DNA of 64,000 bases, taken from assembly GCA_019722365.1 (NCBI GenBank), contig JADFUC010000369.1, positions 1 through 64,000 of the forward strand, given 5' to 3'. Source of the stretch: Lithospermum erythrorhizon. Taxonomy: Eukaryota; Streptophyta; Magnoliopsida; Boraginales; Boraginaceae. A model generated the notes under the pieces. It was not told the DNA's origin and made no database searches. It was given only the letters and a program-made list of their open reading frames with translations. Each line of letters begins with the position of its first letter. Position 1 is the first letter of the stretch. Below are positions 34,660-46,005 of this stretch, one piece after another. Position numbers and translations under genes: made by a program.

Positions 34660-37600
34660 AATGTCTGAAGATCATTCTTGGATGTATAATCGTTATGGTT
34701 CCGGATGGTTATGTGAATCCTGCATATCTACAAGGTTTAGTGAGTTTTCGTGAGGTTGCAGAAAATCATGCTTTGTCGAGAGGATTAGGTAGAATGATAA
34801 GATGTCCGTGTAGGAGGTGCGAGAAGCGGCAAAGTGTATGCCGTTAGTCAAGTGGAGACGCGTTTGATAATATGACTTTGTGGAAGATATTACATCACAG
34901 AGATTGCAGCGGCGAAGATTATCATGTTCCTCATGATGTTCTGATGTGGTAAAACATCTTCGATGTTGGATTTGAGAGGAACCGATATATGCATATGGTT
35001 GAAGATGGTTTTAAACTTACGTCATGGGGACATACAATTTAATTTGGGGTATACTGAAGAACATGGCCCAGGGATTAGAGAAGATCCAAATACAACGGCG
35101 AGGAAACGTACTGACTTGATGGAGCGTAAACCGGCCGTTGTGGATGGTTGCTGAATTTACAAAGTTACCCAGTAACCAACCACAGTTAGTTTAGTCTCAG
35201 TTTGAATCCACAAATATCTGTAAATATTTCCAATGGTGGATTTCTTTAAATCAGCGGTCTTTGTCCTAATGAGGAAGAACATTCCAAAAGCAGTTTCTAG
35301 AACAAAAAAATTATTGAGTCTTTGTTCTGGCTAAACAAAAATTCATGCGTGTGAATAATTGTATGTTGTTTTACAAGAGGATGAAGAGTTGGAGGCATGT
35401 CGTTTTTGTGGAAGCAGTGCGGTGAAGGGAGGAACAAGCGTAAATTAGATTGCGAGAAGAGGTTTATATATGTCAAGAAGAGCTGACTCAGGACTGACAT
35501 GGCACCCGTCGGATCCGTCTGGATGATGGGTGGATGGCCAGGATGGAAGCGGCGTAGAAACATTTTTGATCTGGCGTATCCGGATTTGGAGCAAAGCCGA
35601 GAAAATGTTCGCATCGGTTTATTATGCGGATGGTTTTGCACGCTTTTGGCAGTTTGGGCGCTTGATATTCACATTGGCGATTATACATTGTGTACACAAT
35701 TTATCGGCGGGATTGTGCATGAAGGAAGTATATACATTCTTATCCTGATTACGCTTTGGGACACAAAAATCGAGGAGAGATATAGATATTTTTTCTTAGA
35801 TACCATGGTTGATGAGTTGAAGGAGTTGTAACATCTTGGTGTAAAGACATTGACGTCGTCTAGGGGCTTGAGAATTTCAGCATGCGGGTTTCTTTGATGT
35901 GGGCCGATTAGTGATTTCCTGCATCTGACATGTTATTATACAGTTAGGCCATGTTAGATAGCTTGTCGTATTGTGTGGAGCATACTAAAGCTTTTCATTC
36001 TGAAGGTTGGAAATTTTCATGGTTTGATTGTCACCGTCCTTTTCTTCCGTCGGACATCCGTTTAGGATGCAAAAAGTGCGTTTAATAGAACTTTTTCGAG
36101 AATTTGTCTGTGAGCTCTTACTAGAGTTGCAGTATATGATCTAAATATCTTTATTGGATCAGCGTGTTTGGGCCCAGGCGGACATGCAGCTCTGAGCTGC
36201 GGGGTATAATGTTATGCGCCGTGGTGCAAGAGGAGTATATTACGGGATTTGAGTTGTGAGTACACCAAGCAAGTCGAGACACGACATCGACCCGTGCGTC
36301 TGAGGAAAGAACAATGGGTGAGAACCTAACCCCTGCTGCTAGTGGATGTTCGGGGAAAAAGCGAAAGATAATGAGCAGGCAGGATGGACCGCTGAGCTCG
36401 TTGTTCACGACCCCGATTTCATATGCATGAATTATTGGGAGAAAGCGAAACGAAAGGGTTTGTAGCAGCTAACGCGACCTGACATAAAGAATTTAGGAGT
36501 TGTAGCACGCCTCAATTACACGATGGATCGCGTCGAACATTTTGAGACAATGCTCGAATGAGAACCGGCGGTGAAAAGTCACGATGTGTATATTGTGTTC
36601 GGGAAATTACATCACTGTGGGACCGTCATGTTACGGATAAGATATGGGAAAGCGAAGTAGCAGTGGTATTTTTCTTTAAGGCATTTCATCAGCAACTCTT
36701 AATGTGGGACGGCGTGGAGGAGCTCGCGCATAATATTGTTGAGATAATTTGCAAGATGGAACAATATTCCCACACTTGATCTTGATGTGATGGAGCAACA
36801 CTGCCGATACATTTTACGCTATAGGCGCTTAATGGAGTCTGTCGATTATAGATGGATGTACCCGTTTGAATTAATTCGATATTTGACTTTATTAATATAT
36901 ATGTTGATTCTTTGGTTTATACATCTAATTATTTAACTAAGCTTCTACGTGTTTGCAATTCTTGGGCGGATTGAAGAAATGGTAAGACAAAGGCACGTGT
37001 TGAAGGGTCCCGATATGCGGCGTATTTAGTCAAGGAGGTTTCAAACTTACATTCGTGTACTTGAGGAAGGAGTGAAAGCGGACTTAAATCGTCTGGGAGG
37101 CCTGATGTACCAAATGCCCCGGAAGAGCATCTACTTTGCCGGTGTTTCGTTACCCAGGCCCAACTTTTGATGAAACATCGACATTTATGACCGCCGAGCA
37201 ATCTGCGCGGCGAAGCGCATCGTATATTTTATGCAGCGCACCGAAATGAGGAATACATTCAGTAAGTGTACATTTAATATTCAATAAAAATGGGTATATT
37301 ATTATAATGGTTAACTAAATGAAATAAACTTTATATCAGGGATGTCTGGCTGATTTGATTGAAGAGTTGCGGCCTCGTTTGGCGGAGGAACAAATAAATC
37401 ACGGCGTGGGCTTAAATTTCAGTAAATGGTTTACTTAAACCATATACGAATAATAGGCGGCTTGCTGCCTCGGGACGCTGAGTGAATTAGAGCTGTGAAA
37501 TTAAGCGGTACGAGAGAGACTGTGCGTCAATGAGTACTACTTTGACATTAGGCGGGGTGATCGTAACAAGAAGCGGCTTACATAATGGCCCAGTGTGTGT

Positions 37601-38170
37601 TAAAGTTCCTACTACGATGATGACCATGTTGATTATTATGGGGTCATAGAGATTTGGGGGTATTAGATGCGACTACTTGCGTGATCGAGTTGTACTCTTT
37701 AAAGTGTTATTGGTTTGACCACAGCGGTGGATTCTGATACGTCCGAGACGGAATGGTTCAAATCAAACACAAAATGAGCCTCTGGGATGACCCACTTTAT
37801 CCTAAATCACGGGCACAACAAGTATACTATCTTATTTACATCTCGGCGGGTAGAGGCATAAGCAGGTGGTGTGTGTTGCAATGAAGGCGAATGCTAAAGC
37901 TAGTTGATTGGACTCGCTATACAAAATTTTGATGTCGACTTTAAATCTTGAAGATATCTTTCAGAAGACATAACCGCCGCTTTGTTCTTGTGGATCCGTC
38001 GAGCGATGTTGACATAGTCGAAGGGATATTCGATTTGTTCGCGAAGATGATTCGGGGACAGCGGTAGTGTTCAACCCCGCTGATGCAGCATTCGAGATTT
38101 GCGGGATAACGATTTGGAATTCGGAGAAGGCTATTTCGGGAACAATCTTTAGTGAGCCTCGGAAGAGAAT
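34660..38170 (+). pseudogene. TNP2-like CACTA transposase remnant
   Basis: Domains occur in the normal order. Transposase-associated domain, about 34660-34930: MSEDHSWMYNRYGSGWL, GLVSFREVAENH, then IRCPCRRCEKR. TNP2 core, about 35500-36120: GWPGWKRRRNIFDLAYPD, ENVRIGL, then in the next frame YADGFARFWQFGR and GLCMKEVYTF, then MVDELKEL and a shifted CME.TKAFHSEG.KFSWFDCHR. DUF4218-like piece: WMYPFE at 36851, resuming after an AT-rich gap. DUF4216-like piece, about 37600-37870: YYGVI, then VQIKHKMSLWDDPLYP. The enzyme would cut at the CACTA ends. There are many frameshifts and stops, so it is inactive. Confidence 0.78.
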
Positions 38171-38454
38171 TAGGGTCCACTTGTTTCTATTTTCCAAGTT
38201 TTTAGGTGTAATAATCCCAATGAAACCATGGTGTGTGTAAATGTCATGCAAGTACTGCTTTCACGTTTACGTGTCTCCCCTTGCTCTGCCAGCTTTTCTT
38301 TTATTTTCTTGTTTATTTTCAAGAACTAATGACGTTTAATACCATGTTTAAATGTAAGCTTGATGGTCATCACAAGTTCTCCATTAAGTTGGGAGTTTTT
38401 GTTTGCCATTGCGAAATTCCTCGTGTTGATGATCTTTTCGACATACGAAGGCAT

Positions 38455-38640
38455 GGTGTCGGTTAGGTGTCGAATTAGGTATTCACAGTGCGTATTTTTA
38501 CATTATTCAAGCGGGTGTCGGTATAGTGTCGAGATAGCGTCGGTCCCCAATTTCAGTTCCGCTAAAAATAAAGTGCGGGAATTTTTAAAATATTTTATAT
38601 ATGGCGTCGGTGTAGTGTAGAGGTGGAATCGTCGGGCGTT
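38455..38640 (+). repeat. CACTA subterminal repeats, third cluster
   Basis: GGTGTCGGTTAGGTGTCG at 38455, GGTGTCGGTATAGTGTCG at 38514 and GGCGTCGGTGTAGTG at 38603 form this cluster, just 3' of the transposase remnant. Confidence 0.6.
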
Positions 38641-39324
38641 AATTCGAGTGTACCGCTTCTACATATAAACACTTACAATCACATAATCTATATTTTTACA
38701 TTTTAACTTTCACAATTTCGAACTTCATTTCAATTTATAATTTACTTATTGTTTTGTTTAATTTTATAATAATGACTCTTAACTTTCTTACATTGTTTTT
38801 CTTTTGTAGAAATTATTTGATGAGTAATATCTAATTATTTATTATCTACTAACCTTGTTATATTGTTTCATTTAATTAGGAAAATTGTTTGAAATTAATT
38901 ATTTTGTTACATTTTATGTCTATCTAATTATTTGTTTAATTTTGTTACATTTCGATTTTTATATCATCTAATTTTTTTATCTTGATAATAATGTTGTTAC
39001 ATTTAGATTTTATTCTGAGGAAGAATTATCGAAAGAAAAAAATATTAATTTGATGTTTGATGTTTATGTTGATGATTTTTGGATATTGTTTGTGTTAATG
39101 GCACTGTTTGATGTTTATATTGTTGATTACGTGTTTTTAGATAGTATTTTGTGTTATTATTGTTTGATGTTTATGTTGAAGCTGATAATTTTGTTTGATG
39201 TTTATATTGTTTTGATGTTTTTTTGTATGTTGTTTGCCATGTTTTTGGGTATTTTGTAGATTTTGCGGTGGTTTAAAATGTTTACCCAACATCAGGCTGC
39301 GTAATTTTTTTCGAAAATTTACCA

Positions 39325-39840
39325 CGTGGCGTCGGTCGGGTGTCGGGTAGCGTCGGGTTTAGTGCATATATGTGGTGTCGGTTTTGTGTCGATCTTGTAT
39401 ATTTTCGGTATTATAAATTATGTGGTGTGTCGGTAGGGTGTCGGTAATAAAATAAATCAAAAATTAAATTAATTAATCTACGATGTCGATAATAAAATAT
39501 CAAAAATAAAATTAATTAAATAAAGTGTCGATGAGTGTCGGTAATAAAATAAATCAAAAATAAAATAAGATTAAATAAAGTGTCGATAATAGTATAAAAT
39601 AAATAAAAATAAATTAAAATGTTTGATGGTGTCGGTTGGGTGTCGGAGTGGCGAACGAAGCAGGCTTATTAACTATCCACTATGTAGTCTCGGTTTAAGT
39701 AATAGGTATGAAATTTGGTAATGGCCGATGAGGCGTCGATTAAATATCTGGGCACGGCCAGACTTTCTGAGAGCTCACATGGTGTCGGTGGGTGTGTCGG
39801 TTCGAGGCTGACTACACTTTTGCCACTGTTTCTAGTAGTG
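39325..39840 (+). repeat. CACTA right-end subterminal repeats and terminal inverted repeat
   Basis: Repeated GGCGTCGGTCGGGTGTCGGG, GGTGTCGGTTTTGTGTCG and AAAGTGTCGATGAGTGTCGG units alternate with AATAAAATAAATCAAAAAT spacers. The element ends in GCCACTGTTTCTAGTAGTG (39822-39840). The partner terminus was not found at the left. Confidence 0.65.
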
Positions 39841-40660
39841 TCTTGATCCATTATAGTTAGATTGTGGCTTCTAGTTCGTGTACTAAAGAAAGTGATTTTG
39901 CTCTTCCTATTGTCAGACGTGGTCATGTGGTTGAAAAATGGATAAAGAAGCTCTACACGAAGAATAATTGGCAGGGAAACGAAAAAATGGAGGGAGTTCA
40001 ATCTAATAATTCTTTTGCAGGTCTTGAGAATGTGTTAGACGAAGAAAAGCATATAGCGGAGGAGGCTAAAGGAAGCTCCATGGCTATAGAAGTATGATTG
40101 TAAGGATGTATTTATGCGTTTCGAGCTACTTGACACTTTTGCAGGTCTTGAGAATGTCATGGCTGAAGAAAATGGTGGGACGGTGGCAACAAAGGGAAGC
40201 CTCGAGAGGCGAGGTGATGCTGGGTTGGTAAGGAGCGTTCCAACTCTTAACTCTTTTGCAGGTCCGGAGGTGCAAACTGTTGATCTGGCTCCAAGGAATG
40301 TTGATTGTTTGGTTACTGAGGGGAAGGATGGGGTTCTTGGCTCATTAGTGAGCTGATGGACAAATTGCGGGGTTTGTCTTTATACGTTTTGAGACATTTC
40401 CACTTGACTTCGGGAAGACATGAGCACTTATTGCAAAGAATTTAAGACCCCGAGTGCTCCCTCATCCCCTAAAGTTGATTTATCGATGGCTAAGGATGTT
40501 ACAACAATGGAGCTTCGCCCCAGGAGAATTCATGGGGTGGCGCGACGGAGTTCTGCCCGAAGTGTCAAGTGGAGATGGAGGCGTTCTTTGGCGATGTCGG
40601 CCCATTGCATGCTCACTGGTAAGGTCACGGGTGTGGGGATAACTCCGGCCGAGGCTGTGA
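39841..40660 (+). pseudogene. LINE ORF1 C-terminal region with repeated FAGLENV motif
   Basis: After the CACTA end the LINE frame resumes. Open frames at 39864-40097 and 40114-40356 contain the related motifs NSFAGLENVLDEE (40005), DTFAGLENVMAEE (40131) and NSFAGPE (40246), about 115-126 bp apart. Plant LINE ORF1 proteins often end with a single 'F.AL..' motif of this kind; three suggests an internal expansion. A stop near 40097 separates the first and second copies. A basic, Ser/Arg-rich stretch follows (40420-40660). Confidence 0.55.
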
Positions 40661-41460
40661 ATATTGTGAGCGAGGTAAGTCTTACATCCATGTCGACTAA
40701 TTTATTATGTTGGAACTGTGTTATACATAATGAATCTACATGCGGTAGCATCAAAACTGAAAAGAAAGCTTCAAGTTTGATTTTCGGCTATTCGAGCAAT
40801 CTTAGGTCTTCTAATATTTCTATTTATAAAAAGAAGTTTAATTATAATAATTGTTGCTCTAATCTTACTAGTCATATTTGGATTTTTTGGAACAATATGT
40901 ATGATGTTGAAGTTGTAGGTGATCATAGACGATATACATCTTAAACTAACTCGCCTTTCTCACATTTCAAGTTGTTTTTCATTCACCCGGTGGTTTATCT
41001 TGTACGATGTCCTGACGTAGACATCTGGCCAGGAGGCTCTTTCCAATCTTCGGAAGCTCTCCACTCCGTGGATTGTGATGGGGGATTTGATGCTCTTATG
41101 GTGGTGAGGCATTGGAAATGCTCACGACCCGTCTCTATCTCGACTTCTCCCGGTGTATTCGAGTGTCATTTGCTGGATCTTTGGTTTTACAGGCTCGAAA
41201 TACACCTGGACTAATGGTAAACTCTCTCAGAGGCTTGATAGAGTATTGTGTGATCAAACATGTTTGGATACTTTCCCTGTTCTTATCGTCCGCCATTTGG
41301 CTAAAACCACTACTGATCATGCTCCGCTTCTTCTTGAGCTTCATTTGATGCATGATACTCCTAAAGGTTCCTTCCGGGTTTCAGAATATGTGGTTATACG
41401 TCATATGGATCTCGGGCAGGTTGATACGCAGGTGTTGGTGGAGCTCGGCCTACGGTGATC
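40660..41460 (+). pseudogene. LINE ORF2 endonuclease domain remnant
   Basis: Pieces in changing frames match the AP-like endonuclease of plant L1 elements in order: LLCWNC near 40707, then SNLTSHIWIFWNN near 40858 with YDVEVVGDH, GDFDALM near 41083, CHLLDL in one frame and FGFTGSKYTWTNGKLSQRLDRVL in the next (about 41165-41250), then TTDHAPLLLELH (about 41311-41346). TWTNG, the RLDRVL block and the (S/T)DHAP block surround the catalytic Asp/His residues. The enzyme would nick target DNA; frameshifts inactivate it here. Confidence 0.8.
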
Positions 41461-42110
41461 CCTTCTTTATCCTTACGTACGAAACTTAAGAGGTTTGAAA
41501 AATTGACTACGGGGTACGACAGGCGGTGTTTGATGCTCTTACTACTGATGTGGGCCGATGCGGAGGCGTGTTTAGGGGTGTGAGAATATTTTGAAGGCTG
41601 GGTTGGATTATGATAGAGAGGCTCTTGCATGCTGCTAGGCGGCATCTGGAGGTGTTTAGGCGTGAGGGAGGCCTACTGGCGGCAGAGAGTGGGGCCCAAA
41701 TGGATGCGAGATAGGGATAAATCGTTATTCTTTCATTCTTGGGTCAAGCAGCGTCTAATCGGAGGAAAAAAAGCCATTGTTGGTAACACGATTTATTAGG
41801 ATGAGTTTGAACAAAGCCAGGATTCTTGGTCTGTGGTCGATTACTTCCATTCGGCCTTCACAGGATAATATAGCGCGTCCACCATTGGCTAATCTTAGAT
41901 TGTATTCGAATCTTGTCTCGGCTCGGGATAATGAAAATTTGATGGATAACTTCTATGCGAGGAGTGCGGGATATTTGTTTTCGATGGACAAGCCTTGTTA
42001 TGGCGAGGTTCGGATGGCTTTAATGGGTCTTTTATCAATCTTTCTGGGATATTGTTTGTGGGGAGGTCTTTAATGGAGACTGTGGTTAACTGTGTATTTG
42101 TCGAGTGTGA
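41461..42110 (+). pseudogene. LINE ORF2 linker, degenerate
   Basis: Between endonuclease and reverse transcriptase the sequence is the helical linker region. Readable pieces include RHLEVFRREG near 41640, 'SLFFHSWVKQR' near 41730 and 'MDKPCYGEVRMAL' near 41987, which fit the usual 'FFH..VK.RR' and 'EI..AL' blocks before the RT. Confidence 0.55.
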
Positions 42111-42790
42111 TGGTCTAAGACATGAAACAATTTTATTTTTATCGGTTTGTGTGCACCTTTGCCAATAAAGTGATCACGAGCTTATGACAATAGATTGTCT
42201 GCCATTACGCGAAAATTATTTAGAGTATCGAGGCAGGGGGTTTGTTAGTCGAACATTGAAGACAATATTCTTTTTGACTCGAGGAATTTGGTTCACCACT
42301 TGGATAAAGGTAAAATGGGGAGCCAATGATGATGGCTGGACATGACAAAGGCTTTCGATATGCTTTCTTGGGAATTCTTGAGTTTGATTTTGGCTAAATT
42401 CGGGTTTGCTCAGGTTTGGCTTGATAGAATTTGTGCTTGTTTAAATAATTGTTGGTTCTCGGTTATGTTCAATGGTGAGTTGAAAGGTTTCTTTCCCTCT
42501 TCCAAGGGTGTTAGACAAGGTGATCCCTTATCTCCTTCCACATTTATTATTACTTAGAAGAATACCACTTTCTTGAGGTCACAGCAAAGTTGCCGAGGGA
42601 GAAGCGTCGCCCCTCAAATTGCTTACAATGCTAGTGGCTGCATTCGGGTCACTTATCCCAGCCTTCTTGATGGTTTATGCTATGGGATTACATATGGCGG
42701 TGATTCTTCTTTGGGTATTGAGATTAATGCTACATTAGGAGTTCTCCGTTGAATTGTATTTCGGGGTTTTCGATTTCTGGAGGCGGACTC
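42111..42790 (+). pseudogene. LINE ORF2 reverse transcriptase remnant
   Basis: The segment reads like plant L1 reverse transcriptase. Near 42135 it has a form of 'FRPISLC...NKVITKL...NRL'. At 42342-42557 comes an uninterrupted frame MTKAFDMLSWEFL, FGFAQVWLDRI, NGELKGFF, then SSKGVRQGDPLSPSTF. MTKAFD carries the first catalytic aspartate and KGVRQGDPLSP is the hallmark of the family. The following YADD/FADD box cannot be read cleanly near 42650-42690. The frame breaks at 42557. The enzyme would prime cDNA at the nicked target. Confidence 0.85.
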
Positions 42791-43265
42791 TATGATGCTA
42801 GTTAAAGATGCTCGAGACAGACTCATTAGGCGATATTATGTACTAATAACCATTTTTGCGAGTTTCACGTCGAAGGTGACACGTATCGCGAGAACTACCA
42901 AAAATATGGTGAGATTGCTAAGCTTATTCTCTCGAGGATATGTTTGGAGGCACAAGGTACGGCGGACGGATTGAGCACAATTCAGGCCAGAAATTCCATG
43001 GAGTATCCACTGCATCAGGGGATGATTTGGTGTCACAAAATTTCATTGTTTAGACAGAGACTTTGATACCCTCTGTGGGCGTTCTCTTGTTCTGCTTGTA
43101 TTGTTTTTGATTTTTGTTAATTTTTGGATTATGTCTTTGTTTTGGAGTTATGTTTGTGGCGAGTGGTACGCACTCTTTATATCTGATTTAGGACATTTTG
43201 TAGTTGGGGTTTTTTCCCCAAAGCGATGTATTGACAATTATTTTTAATTTTAAGTGCCATAGTCA
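42791..43265 (+). other. LINE 3' end and 3' UTR
   Basis: No readable RNase H. The end contains the TTGTAGTTGGGGTTTTTTCCCC palindrome-like block (about 43199-43220) typical of plant LINE 3' ends, and then drifts into the (AT)n tract. Confidence 0.45.
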
Positions 43266-43282
43266 GGGTGAGGGTTTAAGCA

Positions 43283-43285
43283 AAT

Positions 43286-43371
<86 letters not shown>
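43283..43371. repeat. (AT)n microsatellite
   Basis: About 90 bp of nearly pure AT dinucleotide, interrupted at TATAAATATA (43296) and AACATATA (43340). It follows the LINE 3' end directly. Confidence 0.95.
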
Positions 43372-43372
<1 letters not shown>

Positions 43373-44366
43373 CAATCTTATTGAGCATTTTATCTTTTTT
43401 TTTGTAAGAAACGAATAAATAGGAGTATTATCCAGGTGCTCCGTCATATCTAGGCGTAATATTCGAAGCTATACCAAATTTTCTTTAAACTACACTCATA
43501 ATCATCCTTTTCTTATTTTAGAATTTAGCGTTTATATGTCTTTAATTTCAAATTATTCGTCAACGTCGAAATCAAGTATTTCAAGATTTTGAATAATGAA
43601 AAAATGATAAATCATGGGAGGCGATGCAATTTTGAGTGCAATATAAATTTTTAGGGGTCCCGAGTTATTTTAGGAGATCTGAAAAATCATAATTTTATCA
43701 ATTTTTAACTTTTTTAGCCACAGTATAACTTTAAGGAAGTCATCTAATTAATTTGAAATTAATATTTTAAACCAAAATCAAACCTATAAAAAATTTGATT
43801 TGGATTTTCGTCTTAGTTTCGATCCGAATTTTTGTCCTTTTTCCTAGATATCCGACTCATGAACAACTATATTGTGATCATAATCTCTAAGCATTACTTT
43901 CATTGGGATATAGCCGGAACCAAGTAATCCGGCGCGCTCGATACTCGATGTAAATACCTAACTCAATTACCTACTCGATTCATTATCTAGTCCGACTCAA
44001 GTATAAAGTATTAATTGATACCCCCAAGCAATTTTATTAATTAACAGAAACAAATAAAGTCATGCCCGTACCCGTGCGCTATTCGTTTATACCTTTTTTA
44101 CGCATTTTATGTATAAATTAATTGACTAACTCGATACTTGACCAAAAATCCCACTCTTTACTTGTCCGACTGAGGATCGGGTCGGACTCGAATACAAAAA
44201 AATTCTTTCATATTCGAAACAATCGAACCATGCCGACTCAAATAAAGTATCTACACGCTCAAAGGCGACTCGATAACAGCATTAGTCTTGGTCAACAAAA
44301 AATAATGGAGTAGTAGAATAAATTAATTGGGATCTGTATTTTGTAACAAAAAATCTACATCCAAAA
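43372..44366. other. AT-rich region upstream of the V-ATPase gene
   Basis: No gene. It contains decayed CCGACTC / CTCGATACTCG-type words (43850-44280) that look like an old repeat. The promoter and 5' UTR of the proteolipid gene must be in the right part; no TATA box stands out. Confidence 0.4.
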
Positions 44367-46005
44367 ATGGTTGGTTCATCAAGCTCCTCATGGTCACGAG
44401 CATTGGTACAGATCTCTCCCTACACCTTCTCCGCCATCGGCATCGCCGTCGCTATCGGCGTCTCCGTTCTCGGCGCCGCCTGGTACCCAATTATTTCATT
44501 TCAATTTTTTTTTATTATGTTAATTTTCTTTGATTTTTTAATATATTTTTTGTAATTTTTTATTATGTAATGAATGATTAATTCTGAATTTTGGTATTTC
44601 ATTATTATTTTTTGTTTTGTTAGGGGGATTTATATTACAGGGAGTAGTTTAATTGGTGCTGCTATTAAAGCTCCTCGCATTACATCTAAAAATCTCATCA
44701 GGTAATTTTTTTATTGTTTTTATTCACTTATAAAAATTCGAGGTTGAATATCTTTATATATGTTGTATTATAATATTTGATGAACAATATATAAGATGCT
44801 AGTATTTTTAATGTAATTTGTTAGTAACATGATAATTTTGGTTCTGATTAAAGTCTTGTTTGTCAATTAAAGCTATATGTTTGTTGATTTTGACCGTTGA
44901 CAATCAAATTGGACAATCTTTGTGGGATGGAGGTATTATGTTGAACCAGCATATGATATTCCCATATCTCAGTAATACTAGCTGATGGGCATTGAATTAC
45001 ATTAGTGTACCTTACATTTCATTTCTTAGACTCCGTCGAATACCCAAAATATTTCGAAAATGAAAAATAACATTGTAATTATATATTAGTTATAATTTTT
45101 GCATTACAAAATACTAACAATATTTGAGATCTTTGAGTTACTTTTATGTGTATTTTATGATTGTCCAAAATTTTAAATTTTACTTATAAAGGATAATTTG
45201 AACACCCACTACTAATGTCTTTTTATATAGGTGTAGAAGCATGAGAGGGCTTACTTGAAATCTTCATGCAATCTGAGCACTTTCTGGCATATTTCATGTA
45301 AAAGACTGAAGTCTATAGGGCAGTTGTGTCCGCTTTTGCACCTTTACTGTTTCATCTTCTTGCGAACATAATACCAGACGATGGTAGTTTGTGCTATAAA
45401 GCGGCTGCCAAGCCTAGTATACTTTTAAACATGTGGTTGTTAAAACATATTTAGGTCACTGTTATAAGTTTTTCTAACTTAGTTTGCAACATTGAAAATA
45501 TTTTTTTTTACTGCCAGTTGATATAGATATATTGAATGGCTGACTTCAAAACTCTTCTTTCTACAGTGTTATCTTCTGTGAAGCAGTTGCTATTTATGGA
45601 GTAATTGTTGCCATCATTCTTCAAACCAAGTTGGAGAGTGTTCCTGCCTCTCTGATCTATGATGCAGAATCCCTCCGAGCAGGATACTCCATATTTGCGT
45701 CTGGCATAATTGTGGGCTTTGCAAATCTTGTATGCGGGTAAGTTCCATAATGAAATATTGTATGAGATCGATATTTGTTAACATTCTATGTCTCTACTTG
45801 AAATGAATTTATATTTATTTGCTTACGATATTGAAGGTTGTGCGTTGGGATTATTGGAAGCAGCTGTGCCCTATCCGATGCACAAAACTCTTCACTTTTC
45901 GTGAAAATTTTAGTGATTGAGATTTTTGGCAGTGCACTTGGACTTTTCGGCGTGATTGTGGGGATTATTATGTCAGCTCAAGCAACATGGCCAACCAAAG
46001 TGTGA
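44367..46005 (+). CDS. VHA-c'': V-type proton ATPase proteolipid subunit c''
   Basis: Exons: 44367-44482, 44624-44701, 45567-45737, 45837-46005. All introns are GT-AG and the joined frame gives 177 aa, the normal length for plant subunit c''. The start has a good context (AAAAATGG). Seen: a hydrophilic Ser-rich N-terminus, then four hydrophobic segments (about 20-42, 64-83, 105-130, 143-168), with [45 protein letters not shown] (Glu70), [17 protein letters not shown] and [19 protein letters not shown] (Glu150). Family knowledge: subunit c'' sits in the rotating ring of the membrane V0 sector on vacuole, trans-Golgi or ER membranes, and membrane-embedded glutamates carry the protons. All hallmark blocks are intact, so this should be functional. 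Its neighbours are unrelated. Confidence 0.95.

Larger units (their letters stand above)
30838..39840 (+). mobile_element. CACTA (En/Spm) DNA transposon inserted in the LINE
   Basis: The right terminus GTTTCTAGTAGTG ends exactly at 39840, giving the CACTA-type terminal sequence on the opposite strand. LINE sequence resumes right after it. Inside are a TNPA-like region (about 32470-33430), a TNP2 transposase remnant (34660-38170), and clusters of the subterminal-type motif GGTGTCGG at 30828-30930, 33808-33935, 38455-38640 and 39325-39800. I did not find a matching CACTACTAGAAAC at the left end, so the left boundary is set where LINE homology stops and the motif begins. The internal motif cluster at 33.8 kb may mean two nested CACTA copies. 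Confidence 0.7.
29165..43265 (+). mobile_element. LINE (L1-type non-LTR retrotransposon), split by a CACTA element
   Basis: The 5' part (29165 to about 30838) carries ORF1 with a proline-rich N-terminus, a DUF4283-like gag domain and a CCHC zinc knuckle. The 3' part (39841-43265) carries the end of ORF1, then ORF2 with an AP-like endonuclease and reverse transcriptase, then a 3' UTR-like GGGGTTTTTTCCCC stretch (43207). Both parts are on the + strand in the right order, and the gap is filled by a CACTA transposon, so the LINE is the older insertion. Frames are interrupted throughout. The 5' boundary is approximate, and an (AT)n tract rather than poly(A) follows the 3' end. Confidence 0.78.

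Noticed and set aside
39050..39325. Hydrophobic open frame on + and His/Gln-rich frame on -
   Set aside because: Both come from a T/G-rich low-complexity tract in the CACTA 3' noncoding region.
43250..43447. Open frame on the - strand rich in Tyr/Ile
   Set aside because: It is a translation of the (AT)n microsatellite.
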